From Rapana venosa (lineage: Eukaryota > Mollusca > Gastropoda > Neogastropoda > Muricidae), in the NCBI GenBank assembly GCA_028751875.1, contig CM054162.1, positions 8,575,730 to 8,639,729 on the forward strand: DNA of 64,000 nucleotides. Reading direction: 5' to 3'. The notes beneath the pieces were generated by a model. The model saw nothing but the letters and a program-made list of their open reading frames with translations, had not been told where the DNA came from and searched no databases. Numbering within the stretch: position 1 is the first letter of the stretch; each line of letters starts with the position of its first letter. Below, piece after piece: positions 20,000 through 32,846 of this stretch. The position numbers were made by a program, and so were the translations under genes.

Positions 20000-21570
20000 C
20001 CTAAATTTCCTATCCTCTCACTCTCCCACTGGCAATTTTGTCAACATAAACACACACTGGAGGAAAAGGGCGCTGGCGGCGGTTTTTTTTTTTCTGAAGT
20101 GGCGATGCCTGTGGCCTTCCTATAACTGGCTGTACAGACTTCCAAATTTTCCGTGAAACGATTGCGGTCGGGTTTCGCTAAGGGCCTTTTCGCCGAAGAG
20201 GCCATTCTTCAAAAGCTTCTTTTCTCTCTTTCAAGCTCGCCCTCTGTTCTTTTTTTCTGTCTGTCTTTTGTCTCTCCTTTTCCTTTTCCTTTTTTTCCCC
20301 CCCTTCAGGCCGTTCCACCCTTTTGGTTTTTGGGGTCGTTATCCTGAAAAAATTATCTCTAATCAAGGTCCTTTCTGGACTTTAAAAAAAAAACCCCGCA
20401 AAACCCATTCAGATTTGGCCCAATTTTTAATTTCCCGGTTCCGGTGGGAAAAAATAGGCCATTTGGGTGCCCCGATGAAAAAAAACGCCCAACACGGGGG
20501 GAAAAAAAAAGAGGGGTGGAAAGGATTAAAAAAATAGCAAGAAAAAGTGTTAAAGAAGGAAAACAAACAAAAAAGGGTAGAAAAGAGAAAAATCAAAGGA
20601 TTTCGCAAAAAAAGGGGAATGGCAAATAAATAAAAGGGGTGAAGAAGGGGGAAAACAAGGTTAAGTGTAAAAAAGGATTTTGAAACTTTCCGAATACAAA
20701 CTATAGGCCCCGGGAAACCCCCGTTTTAGGCCTATGGCAAAAAAAAGTTCCCAAAAAAAAGAACAGCAACATAAAAAATAAGAAAAGAATCCTACAATTT
20801 TTTAAAATACTAATAATAAAACTCCAACCTAAGGAAAACATACAATATACAACAACATTCAAAACTCTAAAACACCTATCAAATAAAATACATTTTCTTG
20901 CAAATACAAACCCAAAAAACAAACATACCCCTACACTATACAACAACAACCCAGACAACAACACAAACAAACAAAACACACAACACACAACAAAACACAA
21001 CCAAAAACACACATTCTACTCCAAATATATACATTTTTAAAAAATTTTATACATAAAAATTAACAAAATAAAACCCTATTCATTTCCCTTTACTTACTTT
21101 TTTACCCCAAATATTTAAAAAAAACCCCTATTTTCTGTTTAATTTACCCCTTTGTTATCGTTTTTGTAAATTAGTCAACCCCCTTTTTCGAAAAATTTTG
21201 CGCGCAATTACACAAAAACAGACAGGATGGGTACATACAAACAAACACTATATACAAACACACCTCCACATACACTCAACAACAACAAAACCCCATACCC
21301 TACACAATAAATCCACAAATCATTTCCAACCAACACCCCTCAAATCCAAAACACAAAAACACGCATGCTACAGACACAAATCAAAAAGAAAAAAAGAAAA
21401 GAGAAAGAAAAAAACAAAAAGAATGGAAAAGAGCAAAGAAGGTTGGAAATTAAAAAAAAACATGCCCAAAACAATCAAGACTGAACACAAATGATAACGA
21501 GGAAAGCGATATGTAATAACACAATTCCTCAACATGCAACTTCCATGACCCATGAAAACCTTGTCCTGTC
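20000..21570. other. Low-quality A-rich region, nothing recognised
   Basis: Dominated by homopolymer runs, with an AAC/ACA-rich part at about 20850-21020. No domain-bearing frame on either strand; the hydrophobic minus frame near 20701-21012 is a translation of T/G-rich sequence. Confidence 0.45.
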
Positions 21571-21574
21571 TTGG

Positions 21575-21655
21575 CGTTTTCTTCTTCTTCTTCTTCTTCT
21601 TCTCCTTCTTTCTTTTCTTTCTTCTCTTCTTTTTCTTTTTTTTTTTTTTAATAAA
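21575..21655. repeat. TTC microsatellite and T-run
   Basis: (CTT)n followed by poly-T, next to a LINE-D tail. Confidence 0.85.
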
Positions 21656-21775
21656 TAATAAAAAAAATAATAAAAAGTAAAAATTTATATAGCGCTTATC
21701 TGAAAAAACAAATCAGAGCGCTTGCATTCAACCACCTCCTACACAAAACAACTAACAATGATTAAATTAGCAATT
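21648..21775 (-). mobile_element. LINE-D 3' end, isolated
   Basis: Minus-strand order: gaatgcaagcgctctgattt, agataagcgctatataaat, then an AAT/ATT tail. It matches the end of 17075-18950. No coding sequence remains; it could equally be a short non-autonomous element sharing this 3' end. Confidence 0.65.
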
Positions 21776-21799
21776 CTTTTTCTTTTTAAAATTTTTCTC

Positions 21800-22025
21800 T
21801 TTTCTTCTTCTTCTTCTTCTTCTTTTCTTCTTTTTTTCTTTTTCTTTTTTACGCAATTCTTTTTCTTTTTCGTATTCTTCTTCAAATTCTTTTTTGAATT
21901 CTTCTTTTTTCTGGCTTTCTTTTTTGCAATTCTTCTTCTTCGCAAATCTTCTTCTTCTTTTCAATTCTTATTCTCCATTTCTTCTTCTTCATTTCAATTC
22001 TTGGTCTTCGCAATTCTTCTTCTTC
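21800..22025. repeat. Imperfect TTC tract
   Basis: (TTC)n interrupted by caattc units, the same interrupted style as 45800-46690. Confidence 0.85.
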
Positions 22026-22495
22026 TTCCGCACCAGACATTGACAATCTTCAACTGCGCATGCATGAAATAGGCGAACGTCACCTCCGGGTCAGAGGCCA
22101 CCAGTCCCCAGATGAGGGGCGGAAGTGAGCATCGGAAGTGACGTGTGAGGGGTCATGAACCCAGTTTGGCCATGTGTTTCTTTTTTTCTTCTGTCAGGGC
22201 AGGGAGTGTTTAGACAGGTGTGTGTGTGGGGGGGGGGGGGTCTTTTGTTTGTTTGTGTTTTATTTCCTGGGGAAAGAGTGCCAACATTGTCTTCTGTTTC
22301 CTGGAGAAACAGTGTCAGGGGCATTTCCTTTCTTCTGAAAAAATTTATCCGTTTGTTTTGATTTTTGTGTAGTTTTGTTTTGGTTTTGGAGGGATGTATG
22401 TGTGAGGGAAGGGGGAGGAGGAGGGGGTATCGCTCGTCGGCTAGAGTTCCCAGGTTTACCAATGGTGATGTTTTACGTATGCGACCTGTTGTGTG
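22026..22495. other. Single-copy stretch, no gene recognised
   Basis: Moderate GC, with G-runs at 22226-22240. Short frames only; no repeat match seen in the window. Confidence 0.4.
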
Positions 22496-22612
22496 TGCAT
22501 ATATACATATATATATGTATGTATACATATGTGTGTGATTATATATATAATGTATATATATTTATAAATAATGTTATATATATATATATACACACACATA
22601 TATATAATAAAT
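22496..22612. repeat. TA/ATGT-rich microsatellite
   Basis: Imperfect (TA)n with CA patches. Confidence 0.85.
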
Positions 22613-22712
22613 AATAGATGGAATTTAGATAGCGCTATATCTTGTAAAAACAAATCAAAGCGCTTGCATTCAATGCATTCTTAAACGTACAATCAAGAAC
22701 AATTAACAATGT
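22600..22712 (-). mobile_element. LINE-D 3' end, isolated
   Basis: Same 3' module as 21648-21775: gcattgaatgcaagcgctttg, caagatatagcgctatctaa, then a short ATT-like tail. Confidence 0.65.
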
Positions 22713-22735
22713 TAAATTCAAATGTACATACCACA

Positions 22736-22770
22736 TACACATACACACACACACACATACACACACACAC

Positions 22771-22815
<45 letters not shown>

Positions 22816-22825
22816 AAGAGAAGAG

Positions 22826-22879
<54 letters not shown>

Positions 22880-22882
22880 GGG
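22736..22882. repeat. AC, TA, GA composite microsatellite
   Basis: Three simple repeats in a row between a LINE-D end and a SINE-2 copy. Confidence 0.9.
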
Positions 22883-22884
22883 AA

Positions 22885-23070
22885 AATACACGCAGGAAAT
22901 GAAGGCATGGCAGGTCTGCACTTAAAATTGACTTGGGAGATAGTAACACTCCCCCACCCCTTCATACACAAGACGACACTGCCAAGATTCGAACCCACGA
23001 CTTCATGGACCCGTGGAGTTGAAGACGAACGGTCTTAACCACTCGGCTAAAGGGTTCGTCCTCTATCAGA
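22885..23070 (-). mobile_element. SINE-2 copy, head and start of body
   Basis: Minus strand: A box tagccgagtgg near 23039-23049, B box gggttcgaatc near 22986-22996, then ctcccaagtcaattttaagt and gcagacctgcca. The tRNA-like head is the most complete SINE-2 head in the window. The body is cut off by a GA microsatellite. It carries a transcription-competent-looking promoter but is not a folded tRNA gene. Confidence 0.75.
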
Positions 23071-23294
23071 AATGATTTCTTCCTGTATTCTGAAGGAAGA
23101 CTGTCATGATTTTAGTTTTATTTTCCCGTTTTTCCGGAGAACATATGTCCCTTTTTTTCTGTGGAGAGGGGATGTTTATTTATGTGTGTCGCTTTGTAGG
23201 GAAACGTTAGAATTATGTGCTGAAGCTTAGGCGAAAGTATAAGGTGAGTTTCTCTATTCGCAGAAACATCCTATCCTTGTTGCGTACTGTAGTG
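23071..23294. other. Single-copy stretch, nothing recognised
   Basis: No frame or repeat match. Confidence 0.35.
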
Positions 23295-23297
23295 GTG

Positions 23298-23410
23298 GAT
23301 TTGGTGTCTAGAGGTAACGGCGCCTGCCTAGAAAGCGGAAAGTCCGGGTCGGAAGTGTGCGGTGTTTAAAAACCCCCTTTGGGCCCGAAACTTTCCCCCC
23401 ATCCATTTTG
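23298..23410 (+). mobile_element. SINE-4 head (tRNA-like)
   Basis: tggtgtctagaggtaacg, gcctgcctagaaagcg, aaagtccgggtcggaagtg. Closely related to 47340-47460 on the other strand. The B-box position reads gggtcggaag, so promoter activity is doubtful. Confidence 0.5.
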
Positions 23411-23411
23411 A

Positions 23412-26400
23412 CCATGATTCAGAAATTCAGATTCAGATTCAGATTCAGAATATTTTATTGCCATTTAAATCATGTAGACTTATTTGACACAACAAAAACA
23501 TCAACTATAATTATATCTATTTTGGCTAAAAGTGATGTACACAAAAACATGTGTATTTTACTTCTCTTTTTTTCTCTCTTTTCAAAACACTCCATACACA
23601 TATCTGATGATATCTGCTTGATATATATCAAAAGTGATTATGTCACTTAATTTATGTACACAGTTTTTGCGTTCTTTGTCTTTCGTTTTGATTTTTAATA
23701 ACAAATTATTTCTGAGTTCATCAATAAAATCATTCATCAAGTAAATGAAATTCATCTTCAATTTTGTTACAGTGTCTACATTTCTGTCCTCTGGATATTT
23801 TTTTGTCTCCCTTTTTCTATCATTAAATTGTGACAGCTTGTGCGAAATTTACAATATGTCTTCTTATGAGTTTTGTTTTCATAGTTTTTTCTAAGTATGG
23901 TTCCAATCTGTATTCTTTGGGAGCAAAATCATAAAATTTTAGTTTTGCAAATTCTTTCTTTTGGTAGATCCAAAATGTTTTATACAGTCCTCAAGTTTTC
24001 TTCTAACAGCATAACTCAACCGATGAACATTAAGAGTGCTTTTGGTTTCTTCCAGACATGTTTTGAATCCAATTGTGTTTCAGCATATTTTTCACGTGTT
24101 TATCCCATTTATCGTGTGTAATTATTTGAACAAATAATCGTATACTATTCTAATATAAGAGTCTGGTTTTGATTCTGTCAAATGAAACCAAAAGATTTTT
24201 ATCTGGGATAGGGGTTTTAAGGGTCAGTGGAAATCTCCCTAATTCCACCAAAGTGGGTAGTACTAATGCTTTTTTATGAACCCCTATCATTTGTTTACAA
24301 AATTTTACATGGAAATTCTCAAAAACAAAAAGGTTTGGGAAAAAGCATGCCTTGAACAGTTTATAAATTTTTAAACTCTGTCTCCCCTTTAAAAACCCAA
24401 AAAGGAAAACCAAACTTCTGCTCCATGGGTTTTAAAAAAAGGGGTTATCATGAGTCGAATAAACGCATTTTTTATAAAGGGTCTTAAAAATTTTGTCCTG
24501 TTTTCCCTTTTAAAAAGGCCCGTATTTTGCTTTTTTTGGTTTTTTTATTTAAAATTTTTCTTGTTTTGCTTAAAATTTTCCCCTTCGATAAAAAACGACA
24601 CCTAATATTTATAATTTTCTACTTTTCAATTAAAAGCCCCTCCACAAAAAAAATAATTTGGGAATTTTAGGGGGGTGATCTGTAAAAAACTATTCCCTTT
24701 GTTTTTTTTTGTTTATTTTTAAAAAACCCCAATTTAGAACGTATTCTTGCATTTTTGTTCAGTTTATTTTGAAGACCTATTTTGGCTGTTGATACAAGGG
24801 CCAGTCACAGCATAGAGTAAAAAGGGAATTCTGTTTTTTTGCGGTTATATATGGCGAATTTTTCTAAATCAGTATTTTGAACTATATCTTTGACATATAC
24901 ATTAAATAATGTAAAACCCTTAATGTTTTCCCCTAAAGAAACCCCTTTTTCTGACTATGTTTTCACTGTGTGTTTCCTCGAAAATTTTTGTAAATATTGT
25001 TTCCCCCTTTGGGAAATAAAATTTTTTTTTTAATTTGACTTTAAAAATTTTTTGCCTGTTATTCCTATTTCTTTTAATTTTTATAAAAAACCCCTGGGCC
25101 CACACATTATCAACGTTTTCTGAAAATCTACAAAGCAGCAAAAAAGCCCTTTTTTTTTTATTTTCATAACCTATCTTTTAAATTGATTAATAGGAAGAAG
25201 GCCCGTTGTTCTGATGCTTTTCTAAACCCAGTTGTTTTGGGCAATACTATTGTTATTTTCTAAATATTGAAATTCTAGGGTTCAGTATTTGACAAAAATT
25301 TTTCCCAATAGTTTTTGGGTAAAAAGGGTTTTTCCCTCTGAAATTTTTTCGGGTTTTTGTATTTTGCTTTTTTTTTAAGATTGAACATTCACTCCTATTT
25401 TCCCCAGTAAAGGGGAATTATCCCCGGGTTTCTAATACAAAATTTTAAAATTTCCCCCTTTCTCTATAACTTTAAAAAATAAAAACCTGTTTTAAATCTT
25501 TTTTCGTTTGTGTTTCCATCTTTTCCGGGCGATTTGTTATTTTTCAGCTTTTTGTTTGGTTTTTGTAATTTCCCTGTTGTAAATTTGCTTATTTTAAGCA
25601 TTTGGGTTATTAATACTTTTAATTCTTTTAAAACCTGTTTTGTACTTGCTTTTTGGGGTTTTGGATCTATTTTTGGGTTTTTTAACCAAATTTAAGTTTT
25701 TTAAGTGTTAGCCATTTACTGCTAAAATATGTTTAAAGATTTTTTAAAATCCACCCCTTCGCTTTTCTTTTAAAATTTTTGTAAAGTTTTCCCCCACATT
25801 TATACTCGGATCTTCGTCAATCATAAATGTAGCTGTAAAATAGTGAATTTTTGAAGATTTTTTTTTTTTTTTTTTCTTTTTTATTAAAATATTATAAAAA
25901 TTTTCTTTTCATAAAGTATTTTTTTTCGAAGTTTCCCGGGGTTTTTACGGGGGTTTTAAATTTTTTTTCAATTTGTTTTTTTTCTGTTACATTTCCCAAA
26001 ACAAACCATTTTTTATTTTGTTTAAATTCCCTTTTACCGGTTTTTTACTTTCTTGTCCTCCCAAACTTAATTTTTGCACTTTTAGAAAGGGTATTTAGAC
26101 AGTTGTCTGGAATTTTTCTTTACTACGTTTGTGGGAAACAGGGTGCTTTGTAAATTTGTTTTTATTTGTTTTTAAAACTGTATTTTTTTTTTCGTTTTTA
26201 AATTTTTGGTTATTTGTGATTGTATTTCTGGTAGAAATCCTTTTCCAAAATTTTCCTTTTGGGAAATTTTTATCCCCTACAAAATGTGTTTTTTTGGGGG
26301 TGAATTTTTTTAGTAATATACTCGCCGTGTGTCTTTTTAATTTTGTAGACCTCTGCCAAAAAATTTTTTGGTCTATATCTGGTAAAATTTTATCCCCAAA

Positions 26401-26480
26401 ACTAGTGGACAATGATCCCGAGAAATTTCCCCCAAAAACTCTAAAATTTCATATGCTTACCTTTTCAAAAAGATTTTGAA
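23412..26480 (-). mobile_element. LINE-C, longer copy
   Basis: Minus-strand element ending in a TGAATC tail at 23412-23450. Its 3' UTR and C-terminus match 14653-15030. Coding pieces in order toward the 3' end: possibly RDHCPLVLG near 26400 (end of an endonuclease domain), KFCKQMIGVHKKA and ELGRFPLTL (24150-24413), YRLEPYLEK, RTSCHNLMIEKG, and CRHCNKIEDEF with the C-x2-C...H...C arrangement, then YDELRNNLLLKIK. The frame ends at 23526-23528. Between about 24430 and 26400 the frame is shredded by homopolymer changes and no polymerase motif can be read, so the left limit is uncertain. Confidence 0.6.
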
Positions 26481-27370
26481 CAAATGAAATAATCCACAAC
26501 AATACAACCCTTGGGGGTTGAAAACATGTAAATCCCCCTGTAAATCTCCCCAATTTTCGGCCATTTAATATTATAAATTGGGTTTTTCGGGACAAATATT
26601 AGTTAAAAGTCTAAACCCTATTTGTGTACAATTCTATCCATTTTACAACCCTTTATAGAATTGGTATATTCATTTTTTCAAGGGAAACTGTATAAAATTG
26701 GTTCTGGGTCTATTTTTTATAAAATCAGTCAGTCTTCCCGACGCGCCCTTTAGATTCCCCCGCACATTTTTATACATGAGTGGTGGGGCTGGGTGCTAGG
26801 GGGCCCTGTGTTACACAAAAATTTTTTTTAGTGCTCGTAAAAAAAAAACCGTACGGCAAAAAAAAGAGTTTTCTTCCCGGCAAAAATTATTTAGAAAAAG
26901 CCCCTGATAGGGGAAAAAAATACAGTTTTTCAGATTGGAACAGAAGAAATAATAAACGGGGGCGCGTTTTGTGGCTCCGCTCTCCCCAAAAATTTTAAAG
27001 CAAAAATCTGCCTGAAATTGAAGTTTGGTTTTAAGAAAAGATAAAATAAATAAATTAATCAATAAATACATGAAATAAATAAATATTAGAAATGAGTCAG
27101 ATGGGGAAAAAATGACACGAGTATGATGGAATTTCGGAAACCATAAAGACATTCGCAGCTGTTCGAATTTAGAAGCCTAAGAATGTACAGGCATCAGAAA
27201 CTCCTGATTGTAGCTATACATTGTAGCAAACGCTGTGACCGTCTTAGTTTGACCCTTATGAGGGGTCAGGGATTTCATACGAAAAATAACCGACAGCACA
27301 AACTGTTTTAAACCTTGGTCTAACCTGTATATATTTGCACATTTTTCATCTTAGACTTAAATGTTGACTC
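26481..27370. other. A/T-rich stretch, nothing recognised
   Basis: No domain-bearing frame. 27030-27090 is AAATAAAT-rich. May include the 5' end of the LINE-C to its left. Confidence 0.35.
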
Positions 27371-27372
27371 CT

Positions 27373-27890
27373 TCTTCATCGTCGTCAAACGCTCAGATAG
27401 CAACTATTTTTTGTTATTTGAGCGAAAATGTGTCGCGCTGCCGTTAAGCGCCTGACAAATCAGGCCCAGCACATACGACTGGCATGGAAGAGAAGTGTGA
27501 TCTTTTAAAACTTTCTGGAAACAAAGGCAGGAAAATGAACCGAAAAAGCAGAAAATAGACAAGAAGGAGGTGACAGGAAGAAAAGGAACGAGGCAGAAAC
27601 AAAGAGAGGGATGGAAAGGAGGGGCTTGTTAGCACAGAATTTCCACAAGGAGAGGATGCTATTTATACTGACAAGTCCCCGGCATACCCACGGGGATAAA
27701 TTGTGTCAAGGTGGCAGATTCCCTGATAGGGCCTCTTTTGTTATAGCGGGGCTATGAACAACAGGATTGGATTTGATTTGGAAGAAAATCACATCAAACT
27801 GATTGTTCAAAGGAGATTCGAACCCGGGTGTTCAGTGATCATCATATGTTATCAAATCTGATGTTCCAACCACTAAGCCATCCCGGACCT
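27373..27890 (-). mobile_element. SINE-3, full-length
   Basis: The only copy with its head. On the minus strand it starts ggtccgggatggcttagtgg (A box, about 27869-27890) and has B box ccgggttcgaatc at 27815-27827. A unique body follows. Then come the conserved parts: ctctttgtttctgcctcg, ttcctgtcacctccttcttg, gcctgatttgtcaggcgc, ttaacggcagcgcgac, gcgtttgacgacga, and a short GAA-type tail at 27373-27385. Length about 520 bp, typical of tRNA-derived SINEs. Non-coding; it would be transcribed by RNA polymerase III and moved by LINE enzymes. Confidence 0.75.
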
Positions 27891-27984
27891 TTCAGAGCCC
27901 TGAAGGGATAAAGGCAGAGATGGGGCCCTTGAGAGGGGGCCAGCGTGTAGCATTTTAAATGGGACCTTTATAGGGAAGGCAGCG

Positions 27985-28049
27985 AGAGAAGAGAGAGAGA
28001 GAGGGAGGGGGGGGTAAGACAAAGAGAGAGAGAGAGAGGGGGGGGACAA

Positions 28050-28082
<33 letters not shown>

Positions 28083-28108
28083 GAGAAGGAGAGAGAAAGG
28101 GTGGGGAG

Positions 28109-28173
<65 letters not shown>

Positions 28174-28227
28174 AGAGAAAGGGTGGGGGAGAGAGGGGGG
28201 GCAGAGACAGAGAGAGGTAGAGAGGGA

Positions 28228-28258
<31 letters not shown>

Positions 28259-28344
28259 GCGCGCGCGCACGCAAAGACAGAGAGATACAGACAGAGACAG
28301 AGAGAGAGAGACAGAGACAAAGACGGAGAGAGAGAGGGGGACAG

Positions 28345-28397
<53 letters not shown>

Positions 28398-28470
28398 CAT
28401 ACATACATACATACATACATACATACATACATACATACATCGATACATAGATACATAGATACATAGGTAG
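27985..28470. repeat. GA, AC/GC and GATA/CATA composite microsatellite
   Basis: (GA)n to about 28220, AC with a GC core (28224-28270), GACA-type sequence, then (GATA)n and (CATA)n to about 28445. Long serine/leucine-rich minus frames are artefacts. Confidence 0.95.
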
Positions 28471-28472
28471 AT

Positions 28473-28685
28473 ATATTTTATTTCGATGATAATGGAATAA
28501 GCACTCATGTGCTTTTTTACATCCAGACCCCGTGTGTATGCGGTTTTGTAAATTTTGTCATCTGTTCCCACCGGCACACAATGGCCTACTCTTTCGAAAA
28601 GCGGAACAGGATTTAACGTGTGCTCAAGATGTTCTGCATGCGTTCGCACACGGGGCCTCGGTTTATAGTCTCATCCGAAGGACAC
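28473..28685 (-). mobile_element. SINE-1 copy, 5'-truncated
   Basis: Minus-strand body from tccttcggatgagactata through gtgtgcgaacgcatg, gagtaggccattgtgtgcc and the agcacatgagtgct hairpin to the tail. The tRNA-like head is replaced by a GACA repeat. Confidence 0.85.
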
Positions 28686-28689
28686 ACAG

Positions 28690-29085
28690 AGAGGGAGTGA
28701 GATGAGAGAGAGAGAGAGATTTGACAGAGACAGACAGACAGACAGTTGACACACACGCAGAGATCAGGCAACACGATAATTTGATTAGGACATTATGTTG
28801 TGAGATAGGAACCAAAATATTGAAATGTGTAATGTTTTGATTTTGGCTTTTTGCGGATATCATATTTCCCTTAATGGATAGGGAGAGACAGAGAGACAGA
28901 CAGACACACATACACAGATAAATAGAGACAGAGAGACACAGAGAGAGACATACAGAGAGGCACATAAAGAGAGACAGAGACAAAGAGACAGAGAGACAGA
29001 GAGACAGAGCGGCAGATACAGGGACAGAAACAGACTGACAGGGACAAAGATAGACACAGACAGACAGACACACTAACACTAAGAC
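28690..29085. repeat. GA/GACA microsatellites around a short unique segment
   Basis: GACA/GAGA repeats at 28690-28745 and 28880-29085, with about 130 bp of non-repetitive sequence between them. Confidence 0.85.
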
Positions 29086-29114
29086 AATCACAGTGAAACA
29101 GACAGGCTACCGAT

Positions 29115-29480
29115 AACCAGCTACCCAGTCAGTCAGTCAGCCAGTCAACCAGTCAGTCAATCAGTCAGTCAGTCAGTCAGCCAGTCAACCAGTCAGTCAG
29201 TCAGTCAGCCAGTCAGTCAGTAAATCAGTCAACCAGTCAGCCAGTCAGTCAGTCAGTCAGCCGGTCAGTCAGACAATCAGCCAGTCAGTCAGTCAGTCAG
29301 TCAGTCAGCCAGTCAGTCAATCAGTCAGTCAGTCAATCGGTCAGTCAGCCAGTCAGTCAGTCAGCCAGCCAATCAGTCAATCAGTCAGTCAGTCAGTCAA
29401 TCGGTCAATCAGCCAGTCAGTCAGTCAACCAATCAACCAGTCAGCAAGTTAGTCAGTCAGTCACTCAGTCAGTCAGTCTG
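29115..29480. repeat. CAGT tetranucleotide array
   Basis: About 365 bp of (CAGT)n with CAGC, CAAC and CAAT variants interspersed. Confidence 0.95.
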
Positions 29481-29484
29481 TCTG

Positions 29485-29565
<81 letters not shown>

Positions 29566-29622
29566 TGTGTGTGTGTGTATGTGTGTGCGGTGTGTTTTTG
29601 TGTATGTGTGTGTGCGCGCGCG

Positions 29623-29697
<75 letters not shown>

Positions 29698-29835
29698 CTG
29701 TGTGTCTGTGTGTGCGCGCGCACACACAGACACATACACATGCGTGTGTATGTCTTCACCTGTGTCTGTGTTTGTGTGTGCGCGCGCGCACGCGCGTATG
29801 CGTGCCTGCGTGTCTGCGTGCGTGTGAGTGTTCTG
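29481..29835. repeat. CT, TG, TA, CG composite microsatellite
   Basis: (CTGT)n and (CT)n, then (TG)n, a (CG) patch, (TA)n at 29626-29672, and further TG/GC repeats. Confidence 0.95.
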
Positions 29836-30284
29836 CTATTGTTTTTGTCGTTTTTGTATCTAAAACAAGCACGCATTAACCCAGCATGCTGTAACTAAGT
29901 AGTCTACCTCACTTAACAATGCTTACCACTAACTCTACTTTGCTACCAATAAACATGTTTTTGTTTTTCTGTTTGTTTTTTTATTGAATAATATTCAAGG
30001 CTCACGTTTGTCCCCTCACCCCCCCCCCCCTTACTTTGTTTTGTTATGTAACAGCTGTCATCATCCGAAGTGTCAAGCGTGGAAACAGACACTGGGTAAC
30101 CTCGTGAGGAGAGAGAGGGGGAATTAATAATGAAGCAGGCTGGACCATGTCCGTGATGTCGGGCAAACTGCTAATCAAATGACCAGCGGTGTCCAGTTAC
30201 CGGATCGCTTCGTTCCCATGTGGCCTAACATATGTTCTTCCTTCACCTCAAATTTCCATGGTGTGTTTTTGTTTTTTATTCCAT
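29836..30284. other. Single-copy stretch, no gene recognised
   Basis: Mixed composition; a short C-run at 30020-30031. No frame with a recognised domain. Confidence 0.4.
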
Positions 30285-30520
30285 GGATGCTCTAACCGAG
30301 TGGGTAAGACCGTTCGACCTCAATCCTTTGGATATAATTATGGGTTCGAATCTCTGTTATGGTGTGTGGTGAATTAAGAGTCAGGGATTGGGTTGTGCTT
30401 TTTTACGATCTCCCATGTCAGCGTCATGTGCAGACCTGCCAGTGCTTTCGTGTCGTTCTTATACATACGCATGCAGAAGTTTAACTATGTACGTTTAAGA
30501 TCCAGAAAAAAACAGAAATG
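30285..30520 (+). mobile_element. SINE-2 copy, head and most of body
   Basis: tRNA-like head with A box taaccgagtgg near 30293 and B box gggttcgaatctc at 30342-30354. Body landmarks follow: ggtgaattaag, atctcccatgtcagc, gtgcagacctgccagtgct, acatacgcatgcagaa, gtacgtttaagatcc. It ends before the element's 3' part, which is seen at 38460-38610. Confidence 0.8.
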
Positions 30521-31040
30521 ATTGAAATCGAAAATCAGTGTAGCTCATGTTAAGTACGTGAATGTTTGATATAGGGACTACGTTTTTGTCGTTTGCATTC
30601 CCGAAAAATAACAAGAAAAGAAGTAGGGCGATGATAAAAAAGAAAAGCTAGACGGTAAAGACATATTCTTAAAGCGATACAGCATAAACCAAGAATTCTC
30701 CTATTAAAGCAAATGGAACAACTTAGCGTGGCATAAAATGTGATAAACAAGAGAAATGAAAGACAGTAGAAGGCAGGAAAGATTGAAATAAAGGAATGAA
30801 GAAAGAAAGTAGAAAGCCGATGACGAATAAAAGGAAAGGCAGATAAAAATGTTAGACCAATGAACAATACAACGGAACATTACAAACAGCCATACAAACA
30901 ATAAACAAACAACCACACAAATAAACAAGGAGAAAGTAAACACACACACACACACGCGCGCGCGCGAGCACACACACACACACACGCGCGCGCGCGCACG
31001 TGCGGCGCCCACGCGCACGCACGTACGCACACCACACACA
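30521..31040. other. Unremarkable A-rich sequence and AC/CG repeat
   Basis: No gene recognised. An AC repeat with CGCG cores occupies about 30940-31040. Confidence 0.45.
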
Positions 31041-31044
31041 CACA

Positions 31045-31205
31045 CACACGTTAAAACCCGTTCCGCTTTTCGGAAGAGTAGGCCTATGTGTGCCGGTGGG
31101 AACGACAAAATTCACACACACACAAACTGCATACACACGGGGACTAGATAAAAAAAAATAGCACAGGAGTGCTTATTCCATTATCCTCGAAATTAAAGAA
31201 TAAAA
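31045..31205 (+). mobile_element. SINE-1 3' half
   Basis: From cgttaaaacccgttccgctt through gagtaggc, gccggtgggaac, catacacacggggacta to gtgcttattccattatcctc. The 5' half is replaced by an AC repeat. Confidence 0.8.
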
Positions 31206-31209
31206 TAAA

Positions 31210-31610
<401 letters not shown>

Positions 31611-31924
31611 AAAAATAAATCTGTTCATGTGGGCAAAAATACAGATTTCCATATCTGTCCGTGTATTGATTCTCCTGTCACTCCTAGAAGTTATCGCTAT
31701 CGTATCTCTCCAGCTCTCTTTGTCTCTCTGTCTCCCTGTCTCTCTGTCTGTCTGTCTGTCTCTCTCTCTGTCTGTCTGTCTGTTTCTCTGTTTGTTTGCA
31801 CATACTTTAGTTGTTTTTTTCTTTCATTATTTGCATGCCTGCTTGTTTTCTCGTTTATTTTGTATGTTTCGTTTGTTCCTTCATGGATTTATTTACGCTT
31901 ACTTTTCGTTGTTGTTTTGTAAAT
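31611..31924. other. T/C-rich sequence, no gene recognised
   Basis: Contains CTGT repeats near 31720-31795; frames are compositional. Confidence 0.4.
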
Positions 31925-32110
31925 TTCATTTATTTTTATATGAGCATTTTCCCCCCACATCCATTCCCGTGTGAATGCGTATTTGCAAACGTTGTCTGCC
32001 ATTTGCCCTCCCCCCCCCCCCCCCCCCCCACCCCGCCAGTTTATATGTCGATGGATAGCTTTAAACATTTCTGGATATGTTTGTGTTTGTATTCCAGCCT
32101 GTCTGGCTAT
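31925..32110 (+). repeat. Repeat shared with 33895-34050
   Basis: Both places have a C-run, then cagtttatatgtc, tggatag and ttt, followed by a region running into TCTG/CTGT repeats. Family unknown. Confidence 0.5.
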
Positions 32111-32138
32111 CTTTCTGTCTGCCTGTTTGTCTTATAAA

Positions 32139-32219
<81 letters not shown>

Positions 32220-32242
32220 CTCTTCCTCTCTCTCTCACTCTG

Positions 32243-32322
<80 letters not shown>
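32139..32322. repeat. CT then TA microsatellite
   Basis: (CT)n 32139-32280 and (TA)n 32281-32322, ending exactly where a LINE-D frame begins. Confidence 0.95.
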
Positions 32323-32327
<5 letters not shown>

Positions 32328-32691
32328 TAGTACCCTCTGTTACAAATGCGTACACAAAACAGCACCCTCCTGTCTATGTGAATGTCTTCACCTGTACACT
32401 CCTTCTCGTTCCCTTCGCTCTGCTGCAGATACCCTGTGCTTACGAATACCTAGATTCAACCAGTCCACTGTTGGTCGTCGCTCTTTCTCTATTTCTGGTC
32501 CATCAATCTGGAATGACTTCCCTCTCTCCCTTCGTGAAAAGGCTACTCACGACAGCTTTAAATCCAGCCTCAAAACATACCTATCTCAAACCTAAGATTT
32601 TCTCTTCCTGTTTTATTTCATATCTGCCCCTGCCTTTAACAGCCTAAATTCCATCACCCTGCTGAAATGTATAATCTGTGTGTGTGTCTGT

Positions 32692-32742
<51 letters not shown>

Positions 32743-32846
32743 TGTGCGTGTAATTTGAATTTGTAAAAATAGTGTTAATCTTTGTTGGTTGCATGTGCAG
32801 GAGCGGATTGAATGCAAGAGCTCTGATTTGAAATTGCAGGGTATAG

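Noticed and set aside
20701..21012. Hydrophobic minus-strand frame suggesting a membrane protein
   Set aside because: T/G-rich low-complexity translation with no start context, homologue-like motif or continuation.
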